Of a stretch of 64,000 nucleotides of DNA, positions 47,301-57,418 are shown piece after piece (the first letter of the stretch is position 1; every line of letters starts with the position of its first letter). Position numbers and translations under genes: made by a program. The notes beneath the pieces were generated by a model, which made no database searches, had not been told where the DNA came from, and worked only from the letters and a program-made list of their open reading frames with translations. The DNA comes from Amblyornis subalaris. Lineage: Eukaryota > Chordata > Aves > Passeriformes > Ptilonorhynchidae. The DNA lies in the NCBI GenBank assembly GCA_018881555.1, contig JACAXG010000008.1, forward strand, positions 14,750,816 to 14,814,815. The letters are read 5' to 3'.

Positions 47301-50300
47301 TTGGTGGGCCTGTGGGGAAGAAGAAGGCAGCCTTGGAGCTAGGGGAGGAGGCAGGAGAATTGAGAGGAACTAAAGGTGGGGCTGACATCACAGTGTGTAA
47401 GGAGGTGTCTTTCGTAGCTGCCCCACAGTGTTGGTGGGTGAGTGGAGCAGAGGCTTCACCAGAACCCTCCCTTGAGGATTTTGCCATAAGACAGAGAAAT
47501 GCTCATTAGGCAGAGTCAGCACCATGCCAGGAGTGAGGAAAGTGGGGCAAAACCTAACCTAAAGAAAAGGAGATGAAATAACCCCCCAGACAAGACTGCT
47601 GCTGGCAAGGTTGGGAAGCCAAGATATTGCACATGCTCAGCTGTCCCATGCACTGCTCCCAGGCTGTGCCCTGGGGCGTGTTTCAGGAAGCCAGTTTTTG
47701 ATGTTTTTGAAAGGGAACGAGTAGAAAATACAGAGGTATATGGAGGAGTTGACCTTGCTGGGACAGATTTCCATCCCTTGGTGTGTTTGGACTTTAGCGT
47801 GCTTTGTGTCAGAGCTAAGGTCTCTACGGTCCCACTATAACTCTCCCAGTCTCCTTGCATTTGTGGGAGAGAAAGCTGAGGTTCTGGAGCTGTTGCTAGT
47901 GGTAATGTCCTCATGCTGCTCCTCTCCACAGGGTGGGACCAGGTGAGCTTGTGTGCATCCGGAATCCCTGTGCTCTTGCCCTCTGGCCCTTGCTGGTGCC
48001 ACAGGACCCTGGGAGATGGTAGAACAGCAGAGCTGGACATCAGCTGCACTTTGTGCCCACCTGAGCAATTATTTCCCTTTCCTGAGAGCTATGCATTAAC
48101 ACCCTGCTCATCCTCCAGGATGCTTGGCATGGATAGAGGCTTGGGCCTTTTTTTCCTCCTAAACCTTTTGTGTATGCTCCTTGGTGGAGGATAGCCAAAA
48201 TCTTGCTGCAAGTGCTGGAACTCCTCTAGACTCTAGATTGGGGCCACCCTGGCTGGGGAGCCAGGAGGAGATGGGGCAGGGATGGGCTCTGCACAGGGAT
48301 GTTGGTGGAGGCGCTGCACGTGGGGCTGCCCGGGCTTGGGGCTGCCCAGGCTGTCCCTCCTGCTGCTCTTCAGCACTGGCATCTCCTGTGTTATTTTTTG
48401 CTGCTCTCCCTGCCTGCATCGACAGGATCAGCCTTCCCTGGCCTCCAACAGAGAGATGGTACAGCTCCATCCTCCTGGCATATCCGTGTGTCCCCCACCC
48501 CTTCTCCTTTGACATGAGACCCCCATCCCTGCGCCGGGTGCCATTGACAGTGTGTCTCCTCTCCCCACGCTCGCAGGATTCCTGTTCCCAAGGCTCGAGC
48601 ACTGAGATGGTAGGCTGCTCTGCCCGCTTGATGCCCGGTTTTTCCTTCTCCTGGCAGTGTTTTCCTGCATGCTCTGCTCTGGGCATCCGGGTCCATTGTC
48701 CCCCTGGGGTGTGGGAACTGCCTGGGGCTGCTGTAACGAAGGGCAGCCTGTAATGAGACCCACTTTGGTGCTGCCGAGTGGTTTTGAGATGTCAGCTCAA
48801 ACTCTTGTGTTTCTCTTGGCATGCCTTGACTTCTCTTCCTTTTCTCTATCAGGGGGAGGGAAACGAAGAAAGAAAAAAACCATAAAGGTTGGACTTTATC
48901 CAAAATCCCCCAAACCGATCCCAAAGGAAAGGGACCCATGCTCACTGCGGAGCACCTGGGATAGTGTTGCTGGAGTGTTTCCCTGGGAGGGGGTCTTGAG
49001 GTGGGATGGGCTCCTCTGCCATCGGGGTGACACCGTCTCCCTGTATTCTGTGGCAGATGGTGGGGGGCTGTTGCTGCTGCCCATCGCTGGTAGAGTACCC
49101 CGACCCCGAGGAGGTATGGTGTGCCCGCCGCGTCCTGACTGCTCCCCTCCAGTCCCGTCAGGAGAGTCACCCAGAGGCACCCAGAGCGATGTGATATCTC
49201 TGCAATCTCTTTCTCTTCCCTCTTTGAAGTGGGGTTTGGTCTCCTGGACTAGAGAGTTTGCTTGGGATACAGCCAGCCTGTGCCTTTTAGGGGTTATGGG
49301 GAAAACAGCATCTGGGATCTTTCCGAGCTGTGGATCTCTGATCCCCAACTCCAGCGTTGGAGGGAATGCCAGTCTGCTGCAGTTAAACCCACTGAGGAAC
49401 CTGTGCAGCTGAGTGGTGTGATTTCGGGGCTCCTCCTGTCACCCACAGGTTGCAGCTGGAGGTGATTGGAGATGGACACGTGCCAGCGTTGATCACAGCA
49501 TGCCTGTCAGGGACTTTCTGGGAAATGTCAGATTTGAGCTGGTCTTTGCTGGGAGTGAAGCAGAGGGTGTGGGGGTGCATGGCCAGGGCTGGGTGATCTC
49601 CCGGAGCAGTGGGACAGTGACAACCATCACCCTCCTGAGCCTGGTGGACTTTCAGTGGTTTGATGCTGCGGTCCCTGTGAGACAGGTGTCAGGCAGCTCC
49701 TTGGATGAGGAGCCTTTAGCTGCAGGACCAGCTGGTTTTCCTGTTTCTCCCTTCCTCACCCTTTGCCACTGTGCCCTGACACTCGAGGTGGTCTCCATCC
49801 CCAGGTGAAGACAGAGATCAGCGTGGAAAGCAAGCACCAGACGCTGCAGGGCCTGGCCTTCCCCCTGCAGCTGGATGCCCAGCAAGCCATCCAGGCTCTC
49901 AAGCAGAAGAAAATCAACTACATCCAGCTGGTAGGTCCCTCACATGGCTTCTCTGCACCCTGCTCCCCCCACCTCCTGCGGCTGTCTCTCACTCCCGTCT
50001 GCTCCCGTGTCCTCTGTCCATCAGAAGCTGGATCTGGAGCGGGAGACCATCGACCTGGTGCACACGAGCCCCACGGAGATCGCTGACCTGCCCAAGAGGA
50101 TCCCCCAGGACTCCGCTCGCTACCATTTCTTCCTGTACAAACACTCACACGAGGGAGATTACCTGGAGTCTGTCGGTGAGAGCCTCGGCACTGAGGATGG
50201 CTGGTTCGAGCCTGTGCCAGTCCCTGTTTTCCCTGGACCATTGGTCGCATGGGGAGCAAGCAGGAGTGGGGAGAGGGACGGTGTGGCAGGGAGTCTTGAG

Positions 50301-51035
50301 TCAGTTCCCTCCCATGGTGGGTGCTGGCAAGCCCTTGGGTGCCAAAAAAAGCTGCCACGAGCAGTGCAGGTCTCTGGGTGCTGCCACAGAGGATTTGTGT
50401 GGGTGGTTCGGTGACCATTGCTTTGCAGGCATACTCGGGGAGATTGGGGATGGGATGGCTCACCCTCTGTTGCTGAGTTATCCGGGACTCTCGGGACTGA
50501 AAAAGCCACGAGCAGGGTGGGATGCAGCTGGTGCTCCATGGCCTGGGCAGCGCCACAAGCCCTGCTCTCTTCTCGCAGTCTTTATCTACTCCATGCCCGG
50601 GTACAAGTGCAGCATCAAGGAGCGCATGCTCTACTCCAGCTGCAAGAGCCGGTTGCTGGACACTGTGGAGCAGGAGTTCTGCCTGGAGATAGCCAAGAAG
50701 GTGAGCGTGACCCCCCCCGCTCCACAGGTGATGGAGCAGAGATCCGTGCTGGGCATCGACCTTGGTCCAAGCCCCTCTGGTGGGTCTGGGGAGGAGCTGG
50801 GTGCCCCAGAGGGGGATGTCAAATCCCGAGGGAGCTGCTAACCCCCGACTGCCGTTCCTGGGCGCAGATCGAGATCGACGACGGGGCGGAGCTGACGGCG
50901 GAGTTCCTGTACGAGGAGGTGCACCCCAAGCAGCACGCCTTCAAGCAGGCCTTCGCCAAGCCCAAGGGGCCCGTGGGCAAGCGGGGACAGAAGCGGCTGA
51001 TCAAGGGCCCGGGCGAGAACGGCGAGGACAGTTAG
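29377..51035 (+). CDS. TWF2: TWF2, twinfilin-2 (9 exons, complete)
   Basis: Exons: 29377-29401, 38976-39053, 42273-42451, 43764-43859, 44571-44675, 49805-49930, 50025-50175, 50579-50700, 50868-51035. They join to 1050 nt, 349 residues, exactly the human TWF2 length. The product begins [20 protein letters not shown] and ends [10 protein letters not shown]. It has two ADF-homology domains (about residues 4-139 and 177-313) joined by a linker, plus a basic C-terminal tail. Landmarks: [74 protein letters not shown]. Twinfilins bind ADP-actin monomers, depolymerise and cap filament ends, and bind capping protein and phosphoinositides through the tail, at the cytoplasmic cell cortex. The TWF2 identity rests on the tail and on the PPM1M/ALAS1 neighbours. 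Exon 1 encodes only eight residues; intron 1 is 9.6 kb. Confidence 0.98.
29402..38975 (+). other. TWF2 intron 1
   Basis: Donor GGTGAGCG, acceptor TTGCAG. This 9.6 kb intron begins in the CpG island and then becomes moderately GC-rich. Features seen are a T9-A9 run at about 36442-36460 and AT-rich T runs near 38805-38865. Several open frames above 200 codons exist on both strands (for example near 32000-33100 and 37240-38070), but they carry N's and have no domain or consistent splice pattern. I see no gene. Confidence 0.7.
39054..42272 (+). other. TWF2 intron 2
   Basis: Donor GTAAGTC, acceptor CTTGCAG. The 3.2 kb hold an inverted pair of AP-1/MAF-like sites at 41263-41301 and a short 'catcccatcccatccc' run near 39545. 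No gene was recognised. Confidence 0.75.
41263..41301. promoter_or_regulatory. Inverted pair of AP-1/MAF-NRF2-like sites
   Basis: GCTGAGTCAC at 41263-41272 and its exact reverse complement GTGACTCAGC at 41292-41301 are separated by 19 bases. Each arm contains the AP-1 core TGAGTCA and the GC extension (TGAGTCAGC on one strand) that favours small MAF, NRF2 or BACH dimers. It lies deep in TWF2 intron 2, so an enhancer role is possible. This is inferred from motifs only. Confidence 0.4.
42452..43763 (+). other. TWF2 intron 3
   Basis: Donor GTGAGCT, acceptor CCGGCAG. Most of the middle is the TA/TG microsatellite listed separately. Nothing else was recognised. Confidence 0.8.
43026..43305. repeat. 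TA/TG/CA microsatellite cluster
   Basis: Two blocks of alternating purine-pyrimidine DNA: 43026-43095 (TATA, TACA, then TGTGTG and TATATA runs) and about 43188-43305 (ACAC, ATATAT, GTGT, CATGTACAT). Interruptions show that it is old. It includes the perfect palindrome TGTACATGTACA at 43246-43257. Such tracts mutate in length and can adopt Z-DNA or cruciform forms. Confidence 0.9.
43860..44570 (+). other. TWF2 intron 4
   Basis: Donor GTACGG, acceptor GTGTGCAG, 711 bp. No gene or repeat was recognised. Confidence 0.8.
44676..49804 (+). other. TWF2 intron 5
   Basis: Donor GTGGGTG, acceptor TCCCCAG, 5.1 kb. It contains one CR1 3' end near 45710-45777. Open frames of 170-260 codons on both strands around 48180-49410 overlap one another, lack domains and show no plausible splice pattern, so I do not call a gene. 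Confidence 0.7.
45710..45777 (+). mobile_element. CR1 LINE 3' terminus (short relic)
   Basis: The string 'atctggacttgatgaccctt', then 'gggtcccttccagcttg' and a terminal 'attctgtgattctgtgat' is the characteristic CR1 3' end with its 8-base ATTCTGTG repeat. Only the last 60-70 bases are recognisable. It lies in TWF2 intron 5 in the gene's orientation. Confidence 0.7.
49931..50867 (+). other. TWF2 introns 6 to 8
   Basis: Introns 49931-50024 (94 bp), 50176-50578 and 50701-50867 separate the last four exons. Ends are GT-AG. Nothing embedded was seen. Confidence 0.85.
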
Positions 51036-52280
51036 ATCCCGCAGGGCCGGGCGCTGAACGGACACCATCCCCGCGGCGCTTCCCGCCTTCCTCTCCGCTG
51101 ACCTGGGGATCTTTCCCTCCATCTCAGCCCTTTTTTTTTCCCTTTTTTTTCCTGTTTCATTCCTTTTTTAAACATCAGGATGGCTTGTTGCACCTGGGGG
51201 CAGAGCCATGGGGAGGGTTCAGGGTTGTTGGTGTTTCTTTTCCCCGTGTCCTTGTGCGAGCCCCGGGGCTGCCGGGAGAGGACGGGAGCAGCAGAGCCAT
51301 GTCCCCAGCCTTGCTCCTGTCCCCCTCGGGGTCACAGCCGCTGCTCTCGGTGTCCCCGGGGTGACTGAAGGACACGCTCACCTGAAAGCTGCTCTATGCA
51401 AAGGGAAGGGGGTAGCGCTGGGGATTCCTGTTTGAAAAGAGAAAATGCTTCTTTCCCTGCTCCCCCAGCCCCCAGACTTTGCTCTCCCGTCCCGCTCGTG
51501 GTGTGCACGGCCCCTCTGCCCCAGGCCTGGAGNGATCCCGCACCCCCTCAGGGTGTGGGCAGGACCCCCTGTGGGGTGGGCTTTGCTTCCTGTGGGATGG
51601 GAGTTTCTCCCTGCAGAGAGCCAGGCAGCGGGAGGTTGAAGTTCCCCACTGAGTCCTGAGCTCAGCCTGGACCTGCAGAAAGGTCACTCTGCCTTTGGGT
51701 GATGTTTGTATCTCCTTTTTGAACCGCCCCAGTAAGGTTTTTTCCCTCAGGAGGTGTTACAGCCCTCACTCAGCCGTATCCCTGTTTAGGATGGGAGCTG
51801 AGGTGCTCCTGAGCCCTGGTCCTCCACTCCCTGTTCCCCAGCCCTCACCATTACCCCCCGGGTTCTCAGCTGAGTCTCTGGGCTGGGGCAGCCCCATGTC
51901 TCGATAATCACATGGGCTACCCCAAATCCTTGTGTGGGGAAGCATGACAGCCCCTGTGTGCCTCCCGGGGATGTCCCCAGCCACCAAGGGCCATCATCAG
52001 CTCCACAGGCCAAGCTTGGCACTGTGATTTGGGCTGCACTGGGGGCTTGGGGGGAGAGCACCTTGCTGCTGGGTACCAGTGAGGGCTCGAGAGCCACCTG
52101 CCCCCCTGGGAGGATGGAGAGGGGTGGGTGAAACCTGCCTTCTGCTTTCCAGCTGTGGCGGTGAACGTGCCGATGTTGCCTTGACCTCGGCGGAGTCAGG
52201 GGGTTGAAGCTGGGGGGGAGCAGAGCACACTGTACTGAACGCTGTATTTTCTAAAGAATAAAGTATTTTTAAAACAGTCT
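51036..52280 (+). other. TWF2: TWF2 3' untranslated region
   Basis: About 1.2 kb from the stop codon to the single good polyadenylation signal. It includes an early T-rich run near 51130-51170. No ORF of interest was seen. Confidence 0.75.
52257..52262 (+). terminator. TWF2 polyadenylation signal
   Basis: AATAAA in 'ctaaagaataaagtatttttaa', followed by 'cagtctgatgntctttgg', a GT-rich downstream element. Cleavage would be near 52280. Confidence 0.8.
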
Positions 52281-52701
52281 GATGNTCTTTGGAGATCCCC
52301 TGGGTTCCCCAGATTTGGGCATTTAGCAGCTGTGTGCTCTGGAGCTGCAAAGCAAATTGCTTGGACATCGTCAGCAACTCTNGCAGGCTGCCTGCCCTGC
52401 TGAATCCAGCCCTCACCAGTTCAAAGGAGACTTACACTTCAATCCAGGGCTCTGGGACAACCCTTTAATGCCTGGCAGAGGTTTTGATGCTGGACCACTC
52501 CCGCAATGCCCAGAGTTAGAGCTGGATGTGGGAGGCAACATCCCTGCTCAGCCCAGCTTTCCTTGTTTTAATGGCTGGTAATGATTTTGTAAGGTTGTGA
52601 TGCTGCTCCTGGGGCTGTTCTCTTGCCTGGGGTGAATTCCTGCCTCGCTACGGGGAGTCAAAGCAAGAGGATGCAGAGCCAAGAGAAGAATTGGGAATGC
52701 A

Positions 52702-53853
52702 ATGGGGTCTGCCTGCATACCAGGCTCCCAACCCTCCAGCTCCTCACCCAGGGCAAGGCAGAGGTTCCCAGGCTCCTGGGAGAGGACCTGGATCCCACAT
52801 CTTCCTCAGTGCCAAGCAGTTACTCTGCTAGGGCTCTTCAGCATCCAAAAAAATACCAACAGCCCAAATCTTGGAACTCCAGCTGAGCTGCAGTGCCTGA
52901 ATTTCCCAACAGTGGGTCCTGATGCAGAAGCAGGGAAGCATATGACAGAGCTACTGAAAGCCACTACCCACTTCTTGCCCAGAAGATCTCAGCTGCAATT
53001 TGGGTACAACCTGCTTCTTTCTTGTGCTGTGCTGAGCNGGTTTCCCAGGGGAAAGGCTCTCTGTGTGCTGCACTGGCACAGCCCAGGCCCCAAATGTGCT
53101 CTTCAGCCTGGTGGGGTTTGCACCCCGTCAGGGCATTGTGGTGTCCCAGCTTTACTCTCCATGCCCAGGATGCGATGGAAGATTTGGGAAGCTGGCTGTG
53201 AAATATTTAAAAAAAAAAGGGGTAATGCAAAAAAAGAACCAACTCTGAATCAGTTTCCCTTTGACATGGAGGAGGAGGAGAAAAAGGAGAAGGAGGAGGA
53301 GGGAAGATGCTGCTATGCAGGAAGCAGCCTCAGTGCAGGAGAGCTCCCTCTGTATATAAATGCTGATAATCCTAGGCTGACGCCACCAGAGTCATTTGAC
53401 AAGCTGACTCACCCTTCTCCTTTGGATCCTCCTCCCCTTCTGTCCTTGGTAATTTTTAAACTTGCCCNAATATTGAGGGGGAGTGAGGGCTGCCCCCATT
53501 TCTCACCTGCTCCCCTCACTGCCCCCGTTCCCCTGCCAGTGCAGCCATCTCGGGTGACAACCCCCCTGTGCCAAAGGATGGTGGTGCATGGTCATGGGAG
53601 AGACAGCCAGGAGCAGCCCAAGGGCTGCAGATCCCCATCTGGGCACCCTTTCCTTCCCATCCTATCTCATCCTGTCTCCTGTCCCATCCCATTCTGTATC
53701 ATACACTGTCCTGTCCTCCAGCCCATTCTCCGTCTTCCGTCCCTTCTTATACTGTCATCATCTGTCCCCTCACTTCCTGTCTCATGTCCCCCATCTCCTT
53801 CTATCTCATCCCCTCCCTTCCTGTCCCAGCTTCTCTCTCTTTTTAAGCTTTGA
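52702..53853 (+). other. Long open frame of doubtful coding status
   Basis: An ATG-started frame of 383 codons without a stop, the longest in the TWF2-ALAS1 gap. It contains two N's. The predicted product has no signal peptide, transmembrane pattern, LRR or other domain I recognise. An acidic-basic EEEEKKEKEEEG segment comes from a GGA-rich polypurine run, and the last 70 codons come from a C/T-rich tract that cannot easily contain stop codons. A TATA-like TATATAAA (53353-53360) and GCTGACTCA (53403-53411) lie inside it. Most likely it is a chance frame; a lineage-specific gene is not excluded. Confidence 0.15.
53637..53846. repeat. Degenerate C/T-rich simple repeat
   Basis: About 210 bases of loosely repeated CCCAT, CCTGTC, CTTCC units on the plus strand, with almost no G. 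It resembles a decayed minisatellite or pyrimidine tract. No exact long unit can be defined by eye. Confidence 0.7.
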
Positions 53854-56800
53854 GCTAAAAGTCTCCCCTGCTGTGTAGCAAAAGATCTGAGGGTTGAGGA
53901 GATTCTTGGGAAACCTACATTTGGTCGGCAGTGACTTGTGCCACCTCAGGGCACGTTTGCNGGGGGACAAGGCCACGCCATGGTGGCATTTGCCTGGCTG
54001 GGCAAGGAGCAGCAGGTCCCAGCCAGCTTCAAAAAGAGGGGGCAGCTGCAGGGGNCTGTGGCTGAGCACCCCCACAGCCAGTCCGAGTGCTCAGGGTTTT
54101 TGGGACTCGCAGACAAAGGTTCATGGGCTCCACAGCAAACAAGCTGCAGGGTAAAGATGCTTTTTTTTCCCTACANGGTTCCCAGGGGGAGAAGGCAAAA
54201 ATCTCAAGAGAAGCTAACACCTCTGGCTTNCACTCCCCTGAGACCTGAAGCAGAGGGACTGCAAAGGAGTTACACCTGGTTGTAAGCTGAATGTGTGAAT
54301 TGAAAGAGTGGTTGGCACCTGGGCTATGAAACCTCAGGTGCCTGTGGGAAAGNAGATGAGCCCTTGCCCTCTCAAGAACTCTGTGCCCTGCCCAAAATGC
54401 TTCTTGGGGAATGGCAGGAAGCAGGTAGGAGCAGCAGGGAGCGAAAGGCTATTTACCTGTGGGGTTAAGGATATCTGGGATCAGCCCCCCAGGACTGTGC
54501 AAGACTGGGGGTGTGGGTGGAGTAGGGGATGCTTACTAACCTGGGGATGCTGAGGGTTTGGGATCAGGCTGGAGGGTGGCTGAGGCACAGAACATCCTAA
54601 CCAGGATCCCAGCCATGCTGGTGTTGGGCTAGCAGCTCTGGGCCAGGGGCTACCTTGCATTAAGCTTTTGGTACCTCGTGCCAGTGTCTGCCCCAGCTAC
54701 AGTGGTTTGCAGTGAGTCCCCATGTGCCTCTGCCATCCCAGCTGCTGGCAACAGGGCAGGGGCAGTGTGAGGGATGTGGCCCAAAATAAATGGGTGCAAA
54801 CATCGGGGACACCAGAGCTGTGAATTTGGTGGTGTTCATAATGCTCCTGGCCGTGGTAGGAAGAGCACCGTGCTGCAGCCTCCTCCCAGCAAAGGGGAGC
54901 ACATGCTCCTGCTAGCACTTGGAATGTTTTTGCTGCTCCTGTACCACCTGGGGTTTCTCCGTTGTGTAAATAGGTTGGGAAATGGAGCAGGGTATGAGTT
55001 TATGGCTATGGAACATTTAACTGGATGAATTATTTTGCCCCAGACAAATGTTAGCCATGGCTCTATGGCTGCATTCTTGCTTCCTCACTCTGCCACTGCC
55101 ATTGTCTGACTTTAAACATATTTTACTGATTACTTCCTCTATTATTTTTTCCAGGAACTAAACTAAAGTTTATATAACTTATCCCTCCTTATGCAACCCT
55201 CCTTTCAAGTTATGTTTGCTGGGAAACAATATGTGTTTATTTTTTCTTTCTTTGTCCTTTTCATTGGGGAAAATTTATCCTTTCAATGTGCCATTAGATT
55301 TATCTTTCTTTTGCAGTTAAATGATGGACATCTGCTGGCCTCTTGCTGTGCCCTGGTTCTGCTCTCCCACTCTTGCTTGCCAGCACCAGTGCTAAAGGTA
55401 ATTTGTCCCAGCTGATGTTAAGGGGTGTGGAGGTACCAACTGCCACGTGCCAAGGGTATTCATATGAGGTCCTGTCATTTCAAAGGTTGCCAGCTTTGAA
55501 TCTTGGGGTTTGGTTCTCTTCTGTGATTAATTTGGAATAACTTTTGAGCTTTCTGATAGCCGGTACCTTTCTATGTCTTATTTATTCTCCTTGGTAGTAC
55601 AAAGTGCTGAGTAGCTGTTATAAAAACTAGGAAGGAAAACTGGGCATATTAACTGGTTTGCAAAATGCACTGGGCCAGTTCTGAAAGCTTTCAGTGAAGA
55701 AACCAGAAATGCAAGTGACCTGGTACTGTCAGAGTATGGCCATATGCGAGTCAACGTGTTCTGTTATCTCCCACACACAGATTGCTTACAGCTGCTCACT
55801 GATTCTTGCCAGCGTTTGGAATGACATTGTAGGCACATTATGGTCCTGGGGACAATGTCCTAGGAGAGGTTGATGGAGGAGCTGTGGCTTTTTAATTCAC
55901 GTCTCAAGTTAATGTAGTAATATAACCTAAAGGATAACGGGAACAAATGCATTTTTGAGGATTTGTTCTGCTCTGTAACAAATGCACATTCATTGAGCTT
56001 TAGGGCACAAATCGTTCATGGAAGGCCAGGCCAGGTGGGTCACATCCTCCCTCCTCCAGAACACCTGCACATGGCAGAGGCAGCAGCCACTTGCCTGGCT
56101 GGCAAAGGGCTCTTCCACAGTAGCTTCACTGCTTGGGAGTTAACTGTTGTATGGGAACCCTTCTGAGAANAGCAGGGTGCTTCAGTACATGCTTGATCAA
56201 CTGGTGACTTCCAGTTGANGGAGCTGATGATTTTGCTTTTATTTGGGCTTTCATCTCCCCAACATGTGGCTATTTGTGATATGATAATGGATCCCTAATG
56301 GGAGGGAGCCTCACAGCACAGATGTGAGTGTGACAGCAGTGGGAAGTGCCAGGCTGGCTCATTACATCAGGAAAACAAGAGTCCCTGGACAGAGTGGCTG
56401 TTCAGGGACTNGTGAGAGCCACTGCAGCAGCTCCTGGACAGGCCTGGACAGGCAAGGAGCAGTTCACTGCTCTGACTTCATGCCAATATTGACCTCTCAT
56501 TGTACATGTCCAGCCCCAGAACTATTNCCCCTGTTCAAAGCAGGCCCTTGCTATTCATGAAAGCATGAAATAGGAAGACAATTAGGTGTAACAGGCCCAG
56601 GTTTTCACAATTGCAAAGGGCAGTACCACTATTCTCTTACAATGACTTCTCTCAGAGACCTGAACTATTAAACTGCTTGCTGACAGTTTTTACACCGAAG
56701 TCTAGCTCTGAGTGCACTGGACAGCAGCTCCTGCAGACTTGCAGAGACACAGGCAGCCAGAGCCAATCTGCACTGACCCCCTGCAGTAGTGAACNCACCT

Positions 56801-57289
56801 TCCTTTCCCAGCCCTTACCCCCCCCCACCTTGGTTTTCTGCCAGANAGTCAGAAAATACCACTTACTAAATCCCATGAGCACCTTTTCCCTCGTAGCAGT
56901 GAGCAGAAGGGGAATGCTTGTGCACAAAACTGCAGAGGAGACAGCATTTAGCAGCACTCATTCTAAATGCCTGCCTCCCAAAACATGGGTGCAAGTTGCT
57001 TATACATTTCTCAAGGTGCTTAAGTTTTAGTGTGCCTGTAGTACTATATCTGCATGTTTTCAAAGGCTGCCAGGGAGAGGNCCCAGAGGAGCTATTTTCT
57101 CTTTTCATAATAAATGAACCCAGCTCAGGAAGCACTGCTGAAGTACTTTGGGGAGTCATTGAACAGGCAGTAGTTCAGCTGAAGGGCATTAAGCTGGAGA
57201 GCACTGGTTTAGACCATCAAATGCCCTCCCACCCACTGACACTTCAGTTCTAGTTATGGGAGGGACACAGAAGCACATAAACACAGCTG

Positions 57290-57418
57290 GGCATCATGGC
57301 TCTAGAAATTTATTTTCAGAGCTTAGTGCTTCAACTACAATTAAAATACTTGAGCAATTAAAAAATGCTACTGACTCAATACTAGAACTTGACAAGAACA
57401 CATCTAACACTGTTACTC
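57290..57418 (-). other. ALAS1: ALAS1 3' untranslated region
   Basis: About 130 bases between the ALAS1 stop codon and the expected cleavage site, a short 3' UTR. Confidence 0.7.
57309..57314 (-). terminator. ALAS1 polyadenylation signal
   Basis: AATAAA on the minus strand (TGAAAATAAATTTCTAGA), 105 bases after the stop codon. Downstream minus-strand sequence contains GTGTTTATGTGCTTCTGTG, a good GT-rich element. Confidence 0.8.

Larger units (their letters stand above)
52281..57290. other. Intergenic region between TWF2 and ALAS1 (TLR9 position)
   Basis: In mammals TLR9 lies here, on the strand of TWF2. It should appear as one large exon of about 1000 codons with leucine-rich repeats and a TIR domain. 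No such frame is present: the longest open frame is 384 codons and has neither LRR nor TIR features. The region contains a pyrimidine-rich tract (53637-53846), a polypurine stretch (about 53268-53303) and otherwise unremarkable sequence. I see no gene I can support. Confidence 0.75.

Noticed and set aside
48391..49412. Overlapping 190-260 codon frames on both strands in TWF2 intron 5
   Set aside because: No domain, no splice support and mutual overlap on opposite strands.
49500..49800. Possible extra TWF2 exon before exon 6
   Set aside because: The open stretch has no match to twinfilin, and the flanking exons already join in frame to a full-length protein.
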